Source: Brevinema_A sp051649245 (GTDB lineage Bacteria > Spirochaetota > Brevinematia > Brevinematales > Brevinemataceae). From it: DNA of 64,000 nt. Each line of letters starts with the position of its first letter. Position 1 is the first letter of the stretch. Below the pieces are notes generated by a model. The model did no database searches and was not told the DNA's origin. It was given only the letters and a program-made list of their open reading frames with translations. Shown one piece after another: positions 33,556 to 42,181 of this stretch. The stretch lies in assembly GCA_051649245.1 (NCBI GenBank), contig JBOFGS010000019.1, positions 372,001-436,000 on the forward strand. The letters are read 5' to 3'. Position numbers and translations under genes: made by a program.

Positions 33556-34918
33556 TGTGGGTGCTGTACCCTAAAATTAAAAACATCATTAATGAAAATC
33601 TTAGTACAAAAAGCCATCCATCTACCAACCCAACAGCCAAAGCTCCTGATAAAAAACATAAGCCAAATAATAAACGATGCTTCCAAAAATAATATGCCAA
33701 ACTCATGATTGATCCTAAAAATAAGAGCAATCCTATAATTCCTGTTTCAACCAACATACTCATATAGATATTATGAAGAAACTCAATTCTAGGATGACCT
33801 GGTTTTAATTTTTTGATAATCGGATCTCCAAGATCATCGTAAAAATATCTAAAATTCATGAGTCCCACACCTGTGATTGGATGTTCTTTCCATAAGGAAA
33901 ATCCGTATAGATTTTGGTGGATACGATCTTGGATTGTAGATTGTTTGAGTGGAGAAGTAAGAGTTTCTTTCCACTTTGTGGAAAAAACTGAAAGAATAGG
34001 CATTATCAATATTGGTATTAATAAGATTGAAAATCTTAATGTTCTAAATCTTTTAAAAGGATAGAACACAATAAGAGCTGTTAACGATCCTATGATAAAT
34101 AAGAAAGCCATTCGGGTTTGTGTTGCAAGAAGACCTATGAAAATAATAATCGATGTTCCTATTAAAAATATTTTCATCAATTGATGACTGTTATTTTTGA
34201 ATGCAAGAACACATTGGTATATCAGTATTGACAGGCTCATAACCAAAAATCCAGCTGTATTTGCAGGCCAGTTGCTAAGAAATGACGCTAATCCCGGGTC
34301 GCCGTTTGGATAAAGAATGATTCCCAAAAGATTGATATTTTGGTTAAGGATCATATGATACAAAGAAAATAAAATCACTGTACTGATGCTCGATCCAAAT
34401 AAAAACAAGATAGTTTGCGATATGTGATGAGGGATACGAGTATAACGTAGGATCTTGAATAGAATTCCAAATCCCAAAAATGCAGTTGTCATCGCAAATG
34501 AAATCACTTTGTCATTATTTGCAAACACTGATGATATGAAACACCATACGATAAATATAAGCCAGCTGTAATCTAGGTAATCATATGTAAACAGTAATTT
34601 TTTGATTAATTGTTTATCGAGTAACAGAATAATCGAAAGTGCTAGAAAAGGTAAGCAGTAATCCCCAAAAGGACTTAATAATATTAAAAATATTAAAGAT
34701 ACACCAAGAGTTTTTTGTTTTGTGGGAAGTACTCTAAAATGATGTATGCTTAATAAAAAAATAACGATGATCACTGTCAATATCATCATCAACGAAGGTA
34801 TCGTAGGTATCATATGTGTGTTGTTATCAATAAAATAATTTGACTGGATTGCTAATAATAAAATGATAAAAAGACTAGTATACAAAAAAGATATCCATAG
34901 GATGGATTTATTTACCAT
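33530..34918 (-). CDS. O-antigen ligase / polymerase family membrane protein
   Basis: A 462-residue protein with about 11-12 hydrophobic segments and a large loop near the end. The loop holds WKEHPITGVGLMNFRYFYDDLG...HPRIEFLHNIYMSMLVETGIIGLLLFLG, which matches the Wzy_C/WaaL signature with conserved HN. Such proteins join or polymerise undecaprenol-linked glycans on the periplasmic side. It faces the glycosyltransferase gene and overlaps it by 26 bases at the 3' ends. With the three preceding genes it forms a surface-glycan locus. Confidence 0.85.
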   Translation of the reverse strand: MVNKSILWISFLYTSLFIILLLAIQSNYFIDNNTHMIPTIPSLMMILTVIIVIFLLSIHHFRVLPTKQKTLGVSLIFLILLSPFGDYCLPFLALSIILLLDKQLIKKLLFTYDYLDYSWLIFIVWCFISSVFANNDKVISFAMTTAFLGFGILFKILRYTRIPHHISQTILFLFGSSISTVILFSLYHMILNQNINLLGIILYPNGDPGLASFLSNWPANTAGFLVMSLSILIYQCVLAFKNNSHQLMKIFLIGTSIIIFIGLLATQTRMAFLFIIGSLTALIVFYPFKRFRTLRFSILLIPILIMPILSVFSTKWKETLTSPLKQSTIQDRIHQNLYGFSLWKEHPITGVGLMNFRYFYDDLGDPIIKKLKPGHPRIEFLHNIYMSMLVETGIIGLLLFLGSIMSLAYYFWKHRLLFGLCFLSGALAVGLVDGWLFVLRFSLMMFLILGYSTHIIFPNRKV

Positions 34919-35229
34919 ATAAGTGTCCTTGTTTAGGGATTTTTGATATTATATCATACATCATGATAATCTTCAATGGACGATGACATTTAAATATCAT
35001 TTTTATATGGCTTTCTCTATGATCATATCTCTAGATCACTAGTTCAAGTCTTGTTGATCTCATCAATATACGAATATGGGTTTTAATGTTCTAAGTTAGC
35101 AAAATAAAAAACCGATATGTATAGCTAAAGGTAGGGCAATCAAACATCATATATTTTTAAGTTTTCCTCTTTATTTTAGCACAAAGATATCAATAAGAAA
35201 TATGTAAAAATTATATAGAGGAGATTAGT
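34919..35229. other. 311-base intergenic region without a gene
   Basis: Upstream region of both the O-antigen ligase gene (minus) and the P-loop ATPase gene (plus). It is A+T-rich, with slightly more G+C than other gaps. I find no convincing open frame, terminator or consensus promoter. A TTCAAGT stretch at about 35042 resembles a tRNA T-loop with an imperfect stem (4 of 5 pairs), but no other tRNA arm can be built. Confidence 0.6.
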
Positions 35230-35862
35230 ATGAAAATTTCATTTACAGGAACGCATGGGATAGGAAAAACAACACTAGCTACTTGGTTATCAGACATTTT
35301 ACAAGTTTCTTATGTTCCGGAATTTGCACGAGAATTTTTGGAGAGTGGATTTCGTATTGAATCCCCAATAGATTTATTGGATTTTGAAACTCAAATTTTA
35401 CAGAAAAAAATAAAAGCCGAGTCTGATATTTTAAAAACAGAAACTGATTTTATTGCTGATCGTTCTTATTTGGATTATTCCGTGTATTTAAAACACGGAT
35501 TATCAAGATTTCCATATGATGATATTAAAGATTTGACCTATTGTGATCAAAAAATCACACATTATTTTAATGAATATGAAAGTGAATGTCGAGAACATAA
35601 CAAAATATACGATCTTATTTTTTTTGTTACTCCGTTTACCGAATTTATTTCACCGGAATTTGATTATCGTGAAAAAAATCCGTTTGCAACAAATTTAATC
35701 CAAGATTTATTGTTTAACGAATATTATAACGAAATTAAAACAGATCGTATTGTTGTTATTAAAGAAAAAATTTTATTGGAACGTCAAAAGATTATCATTC
35801 ACACACTAAAAGAAAGAGATTTAATTCCTTGGAATAAAATGTATATTAATGAAGAATTATAA
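35230..35862 (+). CDS. Small P-loop ATPase/kinase-like protein
   Basis: A 210-residue protein with Walker A GTHGIGKTT at residues 7-15, then VPEFAREF, then DFIADRSYLDYSVYLKHG, a layout like NadR/thymidylate-kinase-type AAA proteins. The DRS motif resembles that of nucleoside and ribosylnicotinamide kinases. The substrate is unknown. AGAGGAG precedes the ATG. An 11-bp hairpin overlaps its stop codon. Confidence 0.75.
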   Translation: MKISFTGTHGIGKTTLATWLSDILQVSYVPEFAREFLESGFRIESPIDLLDFETQILQKKIKAESDILKTETDFIADRSYLDYSVYLKHGLSRFPYDDIKDLTYCDQKITHYFNEYESECREHNKIYDLIFFVTPFTEFISPEFDYREKNPFATNLIQDLLFNEYYNEIKTDRIVVIKEKILLERQKIIIHTLKERDLIPWNKMYINEEL

Positions 35863-35871
35863 TTCTTCATT
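35848..35871 (+). terminator. Weak hairpin at the end of the ATPase gene
   Basis: AATGAAGAATT (35848-35858) pairs perfectly with AATTCTTCATT (35861-35871), spanning the stop codon. It has a very short loop and only a weak T-tract, so it is at most a partial terminator before the lipoprotein gene. Confidence 0.45.
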
Positions 35872-35898
35872 GTTTAATTAATATATATGGAGAAAAAT

Positions 35899-36678
35899 AT
35901 GAAAATAGGATTGTTATGTTTGTTATTATGTGCTTCATGTGTACAAAAACAACAGCCAATTGGCATCATGAGTGCCATGAAAGAAGAAATAGATTTTATT
36001 CTTTCCAAATTAGATGATCCAAAGCAAGTAAAGCGTGGTGCAAATTTTTATTATACAGGTACCATAAACAACAAAAATGTTGTGCTTGTATCAGGTGGGA
36101 TTGGCACTGTAAATGCTGCAATGACAGCAACAACGTTGATAGAATCATTCCATGTCAAAGTATTGATTTATACAGGTGTTGGTCTGGGTATTACAAATAC
36201 AAATCACCTGACGATTGATGATATTGTGATAGGAACAAACTTCATTAATGCTAATGTGGATCATACTGAATGGGATCTTCCCTTAGGTCATCTTTCTCGT
36301 GAAGATGTAGGAAGTTATGATGCTGATCAGAAGTTGGTCACTGCAGCTCTTGCTCAATCTCCTCTTAAACCCAATCAAAAAATTATCAAAGGTCGTATTG
36401 TAACATTAGATAATTTTATCAATTATTTCACAGCTGGTGATTTTCTTGCAGGATATACTGATTCTGTTTTAGTTGATATGGAAAGTGCTTCTGTTGCTCA
36501 AATTGCTTATAAGTATCAATTGCCTGTACTTGTTGTACGTACCATTAACAATACTTATGGTGCTAAAAAGGGTGATTACGGTAACAAGTGTATCTACACT
36601 GAATACCTTAGAACAGCTGCAGATAATTCAGGATTATTTGTGTTAAATTTGCTCACATATGATCAATTTCCTTATTAA
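35899..36678 (+). CDS. MTA/SAH nucleosidase-like lipoprotein, catalytic Asp changed
   Basis: The 259-residue product begins with a lipoprotein-type signal (MKIGLLCLLLCASC, candidate lipid Cys14). The rest is a nucleoside-phosphorylase fold like 5'-methylthioadenosine/SAH nucleosidase. It has GIMSAMKEEIDFI with the first catalytic Glu kept, SGGIGTVNAAM, and VDMESASVAQIAY with the ribose-binding Glu. The normal RxISD motif reads RTINN, so the proton-donor Asp is Asn. The enzyme is therefore probably altered or inactive. Borrelia exports a related protein, Bgp, that binds glycosaminoglycans. I chose the ATG at 35899, not one 12 bases upstream, because GGAGA is spaced for it. A terminator follows. 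Confidence 0.78.
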   Translation: MKIGLLCLLLCASCVQKQQPIGIMSAMKEEIDFILSKLDDPKQVKRGANFYYTGTINNKNVVLVSGGIGTVNAAMTATTLIESFHVKVLIYTGVGLGITNTNHLTIDDIVIGTNFINANVDHTEWDLPLGHLSREDVGSYDADQKLVTAALAQSPLKPNQKIIKGRIVTLDNFINYFTAGDFLAGYTDSVLVDMESASVAQIAYKYQLPVLVVRTINNTYGAKKGDYGNKCIYTEYLRTAADNSGLFVLNLLTYDQFPY

Positions 36679-36768
36679 ATTTATTGTCCAATGTATCAAG
36701 TACTTAATTAAAGTGACGAAAATAAATTATACGATATTTTTGAAGTATTGTATAAGCCTTGATGAAAT

Positions 36769-36798
36769 AAAAAACTCTACAATATTGTAGAGTTTTTT
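36769..36798. terminator. Bidirectional terminator between lipoprotein and NtrC-type genes
   Basis: Perfect 13-bp stem (A6-CTCTACA with TGTAGAG-T6; 36769-36781, 36786-36798), loop of 4 bases. It serves both convergent genes. Confidence 0.92.
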
Positions 36799-36802
36799 AT
36801 TT

Positions 36803-37981
36803 TTAAAAATTCATAAATTTATCAGGAAGAGAATTAAGACCGATTTCTTTTGTGTTTGAAAGCACAACAGCTGTTTCTACGGCATTTTGAAGTTCTCTGA
36901 TATTACCAGGCCAAGAATAATGCATAAATTTTTCTAAGACCTCATGAGAAAAATAAGTAGCAGGTTTATCGTATTTTTGAGAAAAGTTTTTTAAAAATGA
37001 ATCTGCAAGGAGCGTGATATCCTCTAAACGTTCCCGTAATGGATTAATAGTTAATTCAATAACACTCAATCGATAATACAAATCTTCTCTAAATTCTCCT
37101 TTTTTGACAGCTTCTAAGAGATTTTTGTTTGTTGCTGCGATAATACGGATGTCTGTTGTAATGGTTTCTTCACCACCAACACGTTCAAATTCTTTTTCTT
37201 GAAGAACACGAAGTAGTTTGATTTGAACATGAGGACTGATCTCACCAATTTCATCTAAAAAAATTGTTCCTCCGTTAGCTCGTTCAAAGCGACCTTTTCG
37301 ACGTGCTGTCGCACCTGTGAATGCACCTTTTTCATGACCAAACAACTCACTTTCAAGGAGCGTTTCCGGTAAGGCACCACAATGTACTTTGATAAATGTT
37401 TTGTCTGCACGCTTACTATTTGTGTGGATCGCAGAAGCAAATACTTCTTTTCCTACACCACTTTCTCCCAATAATAGAACCGTTGCGTCCGTCGGAGCGA
37501 TCTGCTTTATTTTTTCGATTAATTTTAAAGTTTGTTGAGATGTTCCTATGATATGCGATTCTTGTTGTTGAGATATTTCTTGAGGTGTAAGTTCTTCAAG
37601 TGATTTTGTGTGATCATTATCATCAATGGCACGTTTAATCAAAGGAAATAATTTGTCTAAATGAACAGGCTTTGTCAGAAAATCATAGGCACCTATTTTC
37701 ATTGCATAAATAGCATCGTCCAAACCAGCATGTCCTGTTAACATAATAATTGGGATATGATTGTGTATAGATTTTACTTGTTTTAATAAATCTAAGCCAT
37801 TAATATCATCCATCTTAACATCACAAATAACAGCATCCGGCATGAACAAATTTATTTTTTCTAATCCACTTTTTCCGTTGTTTGCACTTTGAACATTATA
37901 TCCCTCACTTTTAAGACTGAGAACTAAGCCATTTCTGATATTTTCTTCATCATCAATTACTAAAATCATTTTCTTAGGCAT
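36803..37981 (-). CDS. Sigma-54-dependent response regulator lacking HTH domain
   Basis: A 392-residue NtrC-type activator. The receiver (residues 5-120) has phospho-acceptor D54 in VICDVKMDD, plus acidic D10/D11, the conserved Thr in IMLTGH and Lys in LTKPV. The AAA+ domain has Walker A GESGVGKE, the sigma-54-contact loop GAFTGA at 219-224, Walker B GTIFLDEIGE and FREDLYYRLSV. The protein ends 30 or so residues after WPGNIRELQNAVETAVVL, at LPDKFMNF. The Fis-type DNA-binding HTH found in most family members is missing. The start is ATG at 37981; longer in-frame forms have no homology and no binding site. No sensor kinase gene is adjacent. Confidence 0.93.
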   Translation of the reverse strand: MPKKMILVIDDEENIRNGLVLSLKSEGYNVQSANNGKSGLEKINLFMPDAVICDVKMDDINGLDLLKQVKSIHNHIPIIMLTGHAGLDDAIYAMKIGAYDFLTKPVHLDKLFPLIKRAIDDNDHTKSLEELTPQEISQQQESHIIGTSQQTLKLIEKIKQIAPTDATVLLLGESGVGKEVFASAIHTNSKRADKTFIKVHCGALPETLLESELFGHEKGAFTGATARRKGRFERANGGTIFLDEIGEISPHVQIKLLRVLQEKEFERVGGEETITTDIRIIAATNKNLLEAVKKGEFREDLYYRLSVIELTINPLRERLEDITLLADSFLKNFSQKYDKPATYFSHEVLEKFMHYSWPGNIRELQNAVETAVVLSNTKEIGLNSLPDKFMNF

Positions 37982-38131
37982 ATCATTTCCAAAATTTATT
38001 TTTTCTTTTAGTATAAAATACTTAAATCCAAAAATCAAGCATTTTCAGTTCTTGATATATTATTGATTTTTATGATAATTTATAATATAATAATATATTA
38101 GTATTGACATCAAGTCATATGTAGGAACTAT

Positions 38132-39460
38132 ATGATCTTAATTTTAGGATTCACCAATCGAACCTCTTTTTCTTTAGCTAAGTATTTGTTGCTAAATAAT
38201 CCTGTCGTTATTGCTGATCAAAGTGATGCTCTGGAAAAAAAAGAGCTCTTGGATCAGCTTCGTTCTTATGGTACTGTTATTGATGAACTCGGAAATCAAG
38301 ATGTGTTATTATTGAATAAATATAAAATTACACAAATTTTTATTAGTCCTGGAGTACCTAGAAGTACTCCTATTATTCAAGAAGCATTAAAATATAATAT
38401 AGAAATTTTAAATGATATAGAATTATTTTATCGAATTTTTCCCAATAGAACTTATGTTGCGATTACCGGTACCGATGGAAAAACCACTGTAACAACATGG
38501 CTTGGTAATGTTGTTGCTCGAGAACGTAAGGTTGTACTAGTTGGGAATATTGGAATCCCTATTTTTGATTACCACGGTTCTGAGTACGATGATTATATAT
38601 TTATTGTTGAATTATCAAGTTTTCAATTAGAATCAATAACATACTTTCATCCTTTCGTAGCCTTAATGACCAATATTAGTGAAGATCATACAGATCGTTA
38701 CAAGAATATGGACGAATACGCTTCTGCAAAGAAAAAAATTTTTATGAATCAAACTTCATCTGATTTTGCATGCATTAATATCCATGATGCATGGACCATG
38801 TCCTCAAAAGAAACTTATCCTGCCTTAAAAAAATACTTTGCATATGATCAGCCTACGGATTGTTTTTATCAACAAGGTTTTATCTACTATGAAGGCCACC
38901 CATTTTTTGATATTGCTTTGTTAAAAGTGGTAGGAAAACATAATATTTTAAATGCATTACTCATTATACTTGCTTCAAAAGCTCTCCATCTTTCTGATGA
39001 CGTGATCAAAGCTTCTCTTCAAGAATTTACAGGTGTCAAACATCGTCTCCAATTTCTTGGTATATATAAGGGGATAGGTTTTTATAATGATTCCAAGGCT
39101 ACTACACCACAAGCACTAAGTTTGGCATTACAGTCTTTTGAAAAACCTGTTATTCTACTTGCAGGAGGAAAATCAAAAGGTTCTGATTTTAGAGGATTGA
39201 AAGATTTGGTACATCAATCTGCCAAATCTATTCTGTTATTTGGTGAAATGGCTTTAGAGCTTAAGGAGCAATGGGGTACCGGAATGCCTTTTAAAACAAT
39301 GAAAGAAGCTCTAGAAACAGCTGTAACAATTGCACGACCAGGCGATAACATTATATTATCTCCCGGTGGTGCTTCTTTTGATGAATACAAATCTTACGCA
39401 GATCGAGGAGATCACTTTATGAAAATGGTTTCTTCTTATTATGCTGATGAATCTCTTTAA
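38132..39460 (+). CDS. murD: UDP-N-acetylmuramoylalanine-D-glutamate ligase
   Basis: MurD adds D-glutamate to UDP-MurNAc-L-Ala in the cytoplasm. It is 442 residues with the ATP loop TGTDGKTTVTTW, GNIGIP, VELSSFQLE, TNISEDHTDRYKNMDEYASAKKKIF (carbamylated Lys) and the C-terminal YNDSKATTPQALSLALQSF...ILLAGGKSKGSDF. All expected motifs are present. It stands alone, 150 bases from the divergent NtrC-type gene. Confidence 0.96.
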   Translation: MILILGFTNRTSFSLAKYLLLNNPVVIADQSDALEKKELLDQLRSYGTVIDELGNQDVLLLNKYKITQIFISPGVPRSTPIIQEALKYNIEILNDIELFYRIFPNRTYVAITGTDGKTTVTTWLGNVVARERKVVLVGNIGIPIFDYHGSEYDDYIFIVELSSFQLESITYFHPFVALMTNISEDHTDRYKNMDEYASAKKKIFMNQTSSDFACINIHDAWTMSSKETYPALKKYFAYDQPTDCFYQQGFIYYEGHPFFDIALLKVVGKHNILNALLIILASKALHLSDDVIKASLQEFTGVKHRLQFLGIYKGIGFYNDSKATTPQALSLALQSFEKPVILLAGGKSKGSDFRGLKDLVHQSAKSILLFGEMALELKEQWGTGMPFKTMKEALETAVTIARPGDNIILSPGGASFDEYKSYADRGDHFMKMVSSYYADESL

Positions 39461-39582
39461 ATTTTAAAAATATTCAATTTAATGATACTTAATCAACTAA
39501 TTTTTTATTATATTTTAGAATATTCTGTTTTGTTATCAATAATTTTTTATACGAATAATATTAATTCTATGGAGTAAAAATA

Positions 39583-41079
39583 ATGTTAAGAAATATTGCT
39601 CTGATGATCATACTACTCAATGGAGTAGTCTTTTCTCAAGATTTACCGGCAAGTTTATTTGTCAATACAGAATTATATGATCTCACGACATTGCTTTCTA
39701 AAGATGGTCCTATTCATTTTTCTCAGGCCACACAAACAAATATTTTATCATTGTCTAGTGTCATTGATCTTGCTGTGCAAAACAATCTTGAGCTTGCTCA
39801 ATCGAAAAAAGAATTAGATAGTACCAAAGCTCTTTATACAGGATCAATACAAGATTTTTATGTGCCAAATCTTTCGACATCGATAGGTGTTTCTGCCACT
39901 GATTATTTCGGTTCCTCTAAAAATAAAGTAATCGGAGGTATTACTATACCTAATGCTACATCTTTTGATAATCAAGGTTTTTTTATTAATTTTACTGTTC
40001 CTACTGTTACGTTATCCAAGACAGTGTTCAATGGACTTGGGACTTTGTATGCTCATAGAATTGCTAAAGAAAATTATTTAAGTGCACAAAATATCTATAC
40101 TAATAAAATCCGTGAAGTTATTTTTGAAGCGGTAACACGTTATTATGATCAAATTTTAAAACAAGAAGAAGTAAAATTGGCATTGGATCGTTTAAAACAA
40201 CTTAAAGGACAATTAGAACTTGCAGAAATTAATTTTAAGAATGGTCGTGTTTCTGATTATGATGTTGCATTGGCACGTTCTCAATTTTATGCTGCACAAC
40301 CTGATTTTTATCGTGCAGAAAAAAATAGAATGGTGGCAGAGGAAGATTTTTTTCGTTATATTCGCTTAAAACCTAGTACCAACCAATACATGCAGTTAGA
40401 AGGAGAATTGTTAGAAGTCACAAATATTCAATTTTCAAGTTTTGATGATGAAGAATCATTGAATTTTATATTAACAAATGACACTGTCTTACAGCAATTA
40501 CGAACAGCTTTTAAGAATGCTAAAAATATTAAAGGTCAGCAAAATTCGGTTAGAATGCCTAAGATTGATCTTAATTTTAGTTTTAATCCTAGTTATGGAG
40601 CTAATACGCCTGCTTCTCAATTTAATCAAGCCACTTACGAAGGTACGTATAGCTTAGGAGCTTCATTAAGGATTCCTATTTTAGAATGGATTCCGGGAAC
40701 CGGAGTTGCTTCTCAGGTTAAATCAGCTAATGAACAAATCAAAAAAGCTGAATTTACATTGTTAGATGCCGAAGAACAAAAAATTATTGAAGTTAAAGAC
40801 ACGTTATTGAGTATTAGAGAGTTGAATCAAACCGTAGAAGCTCTTAAAATTACAGAAATTCAATCAAAACGAGCATTAGAAATTGCGAATGAGCAATACC
40901 GTGCTGGTCGTCTCTCTCTCTTAGAGCTTGATAAAGCACAAACTGACTATAATGATGCACGAAGACAACTAGTTGTTGCTGTATATAATGAATTTAGAAC
41001 AAAACTGTTCTTACAAGCATCAATAAATAATTTATCAATGTTTGTAGAAGAAGTCAGTAAAATTAATGCTGTTCAATAA
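39583..41079 (+). CDS. TolC-family outer membrane efflux protein
   Basis: A 498-residue protein with a signal peptide (MLRNIALMIILLNGVVFS). Two long OEP repeats of amphipathic helices flank beta-strand segments. The motif LSSVIDLAVQNNLELAQSKKELDST opens the first repeat, and ALEIANEQYRAGRLSLLELDKAQTDYNDARRQL closes the second. It forms the outer-membrane channel of the adjacent HlyD/RND system. It is the first gene of the three-gene operon. Confidence 0.92.
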   Translation: MLRNIALMIILLNGVVFSQDLPASLFVNTELYDLTTLLSKDGPIHFSQATQTNILSLSSVIDLAVQNNLELAQSKKELDSTKALYTGSIQDFYVPNLSTSIGVSATDYFGSSKNKVIGGITIPNATSFDNQGFFINFTVPTVTLSKTVFNGLGTLYAHRIAKENYLSAQNIYTNKIREVIFEAVTRYYDQILKQEEVKLALDRLKQLKGQLELAEINFKNGRVSDYDVALARSQFYAAQPDFYRAEKNRMVAEEDFFRYIRLKPSTNQYMQLEGELLEVTNIQFSSFDDEESLNFILTNDTVLQQLRTAFKNAKNIKGQQNSVRMPKIDLNFSFNPSYGANTPASQFNQATYEGTYSLGASLRIPILEWIPGTGVASQVKSANEQIKKAEFTLLDAEEQKIIEVKDTLLSIRELNQTVEALKITEIQSKRALEIANEQYRAGRLSLLELDKAQTDYNDARRQLVVAVYNEFRTKLFLQASINNLSMFVEEVSKINAVQ

Positions 41080-41154
41080 TTTTATCATCTATTTATCAAA
41101 GTAAAGAATATTTTTTTTGAGATAAAGCCTCAGAATCCCAAAGGAGAACTCTCG

Positions 41155-42132
41155 ATGACAAAGAAAAAATTAATCATTATAATCGTTATTGTGTTAGTAG
41201 GAGGAATTTTATTTTTTCGTAGCAAATCCTCTGACAATTCAGTTAAGCAAGAGACTGTTTTAAAAACAACAGTTCTTGTTCGATCTTTAAAAGCAGGTTC
41301 TTTAAAGAAATTTTTAGATTTATATGGCGAACTAAAAGCTAAAAATGAAGTTGAACTGACATCTCCTGTCACCGGTAAAGTATTACGATTTAATCGTCTT
41401 GAAGGTCAAGAAGTACGTCGCAATCAACCTGTTGTATCTATTGATCGTTTTGAGGTTGGAGCTCGTTATGCTCCTGCACCTATTTTAAGTCCTGTTTCAG
41501 GTGTTGTGACACGTATTTTACTTTCAGAAGGTGCTGATGTGACTGTTGGTACTCCTGTTGCTGTTGTTGGTGATATTGATGAACTTGAAGCGTTAATTCA
41601 AGTTCCTGAAAATTTTGCTCCCGAAGTAGCTGTAGGACAATCTGTATTTTTTAAAAGTCGTGCTATTCCTGATCGTATTTTTGAAGGGAAGATTATTCGA
41701 CGTGATCTTTCTCTTAATCCTGAAACCCGTTCTTTGACAGTTAGAGCAATCATCCCTAATAAAGACCATAGTTTATTTTCAGGTATTTTTGCTGAAAGTT
41801 TTGTGTTTATTGAAGAAGCAACTAATGTCTTTATCGTTCCGGATTCTGCTATTGCAAAAACAAGAGAAGGACTTCCTGCTGTATTTGTTAATCAAGACGG
41901 AAGAGCAGTCTTAAAACCGGTTACTATTGCATTACAATACCGTGACCAAGTGGCACTTTCTGGTGGTGTCTTAGAGGGTGAAGAAGTTATCGTGTTTGGT
42001 AGAGAGTATCTCAGCGAAGGTGCTGCAATCCAAGTAATAAACGAAAATGCTCAAGACCAAGACGATCCAACAAAAAAAATTCCTACGGATAATCCAACTC
42101 GTACCAATAACCAAAACACAAACTCTCAATAA
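41155..42132 (+). CDS. RND efflux periplasmic adaptor (HlyD/AcrA family)
   Basis: A 325-residue membrane-fusion protein. It has an N-terminal anchor (LIIIIVIVLVGGILFF), the lipoyl half-motifs VELTSPVTGKVLRFNRLEGQEVRRNQPVVSID and PILSPVSGVVTRILLSEGADVTVGTPVAVVGD, and the beta-barrel domain NPETRSLTVRAIIPNKD. The alpha-hairpin between the lipoyl halves is very short. It has no lipobox. It sits between the TolC and RND genes. Confidence 0.93.
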   Translation: MTKKKLIIIIVIVLVGGILFFRSKSSDNSVKQETVLKTTVLVRSLKAGSLKKFLDLYGELKAKNEVELTSPVTGKVLRFNRLEGQEVRRNQPVVSIDRFEVGARYAPAPILSPVSGVVTRILLSEGADVTVGTPVAVVGDIDELEALIQVPENFAPEVAVGQSVFFKSRAIPDRIFEGKIIRRDLSLNPETRSLTVRAIIPNKDHSLFSGIFAESFVFIEEATNVFIVPDSAIAKTREGLPAVFVNQDGRAVLKPVTIALQYRDQVALSGGVLEGEEVIVFGREYLSEGAAIQVINENAQDQDDPTKKIPTDNPTRTNNQNTNSQ

Positions 42133-42181
42133 AGTTTTGAATTCTTTTATATCAAAGAATGATCACTAAGGAGAATAAAAA

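Noticed and set aside
35030..35065. tRNA remnant suggested by TTCAAGT T-loop-like sequence
   Set aside because: The T-stem has a mismatch and no anticodon arm, D-arm or acceptor stem can be built around it.
37982..38038. N-terminal extension of the sigma-54 activator
   Set aside because: The 19 extra residues precede a normal receiver start, have no homology, and the ATG at 37981 has a plausible site.
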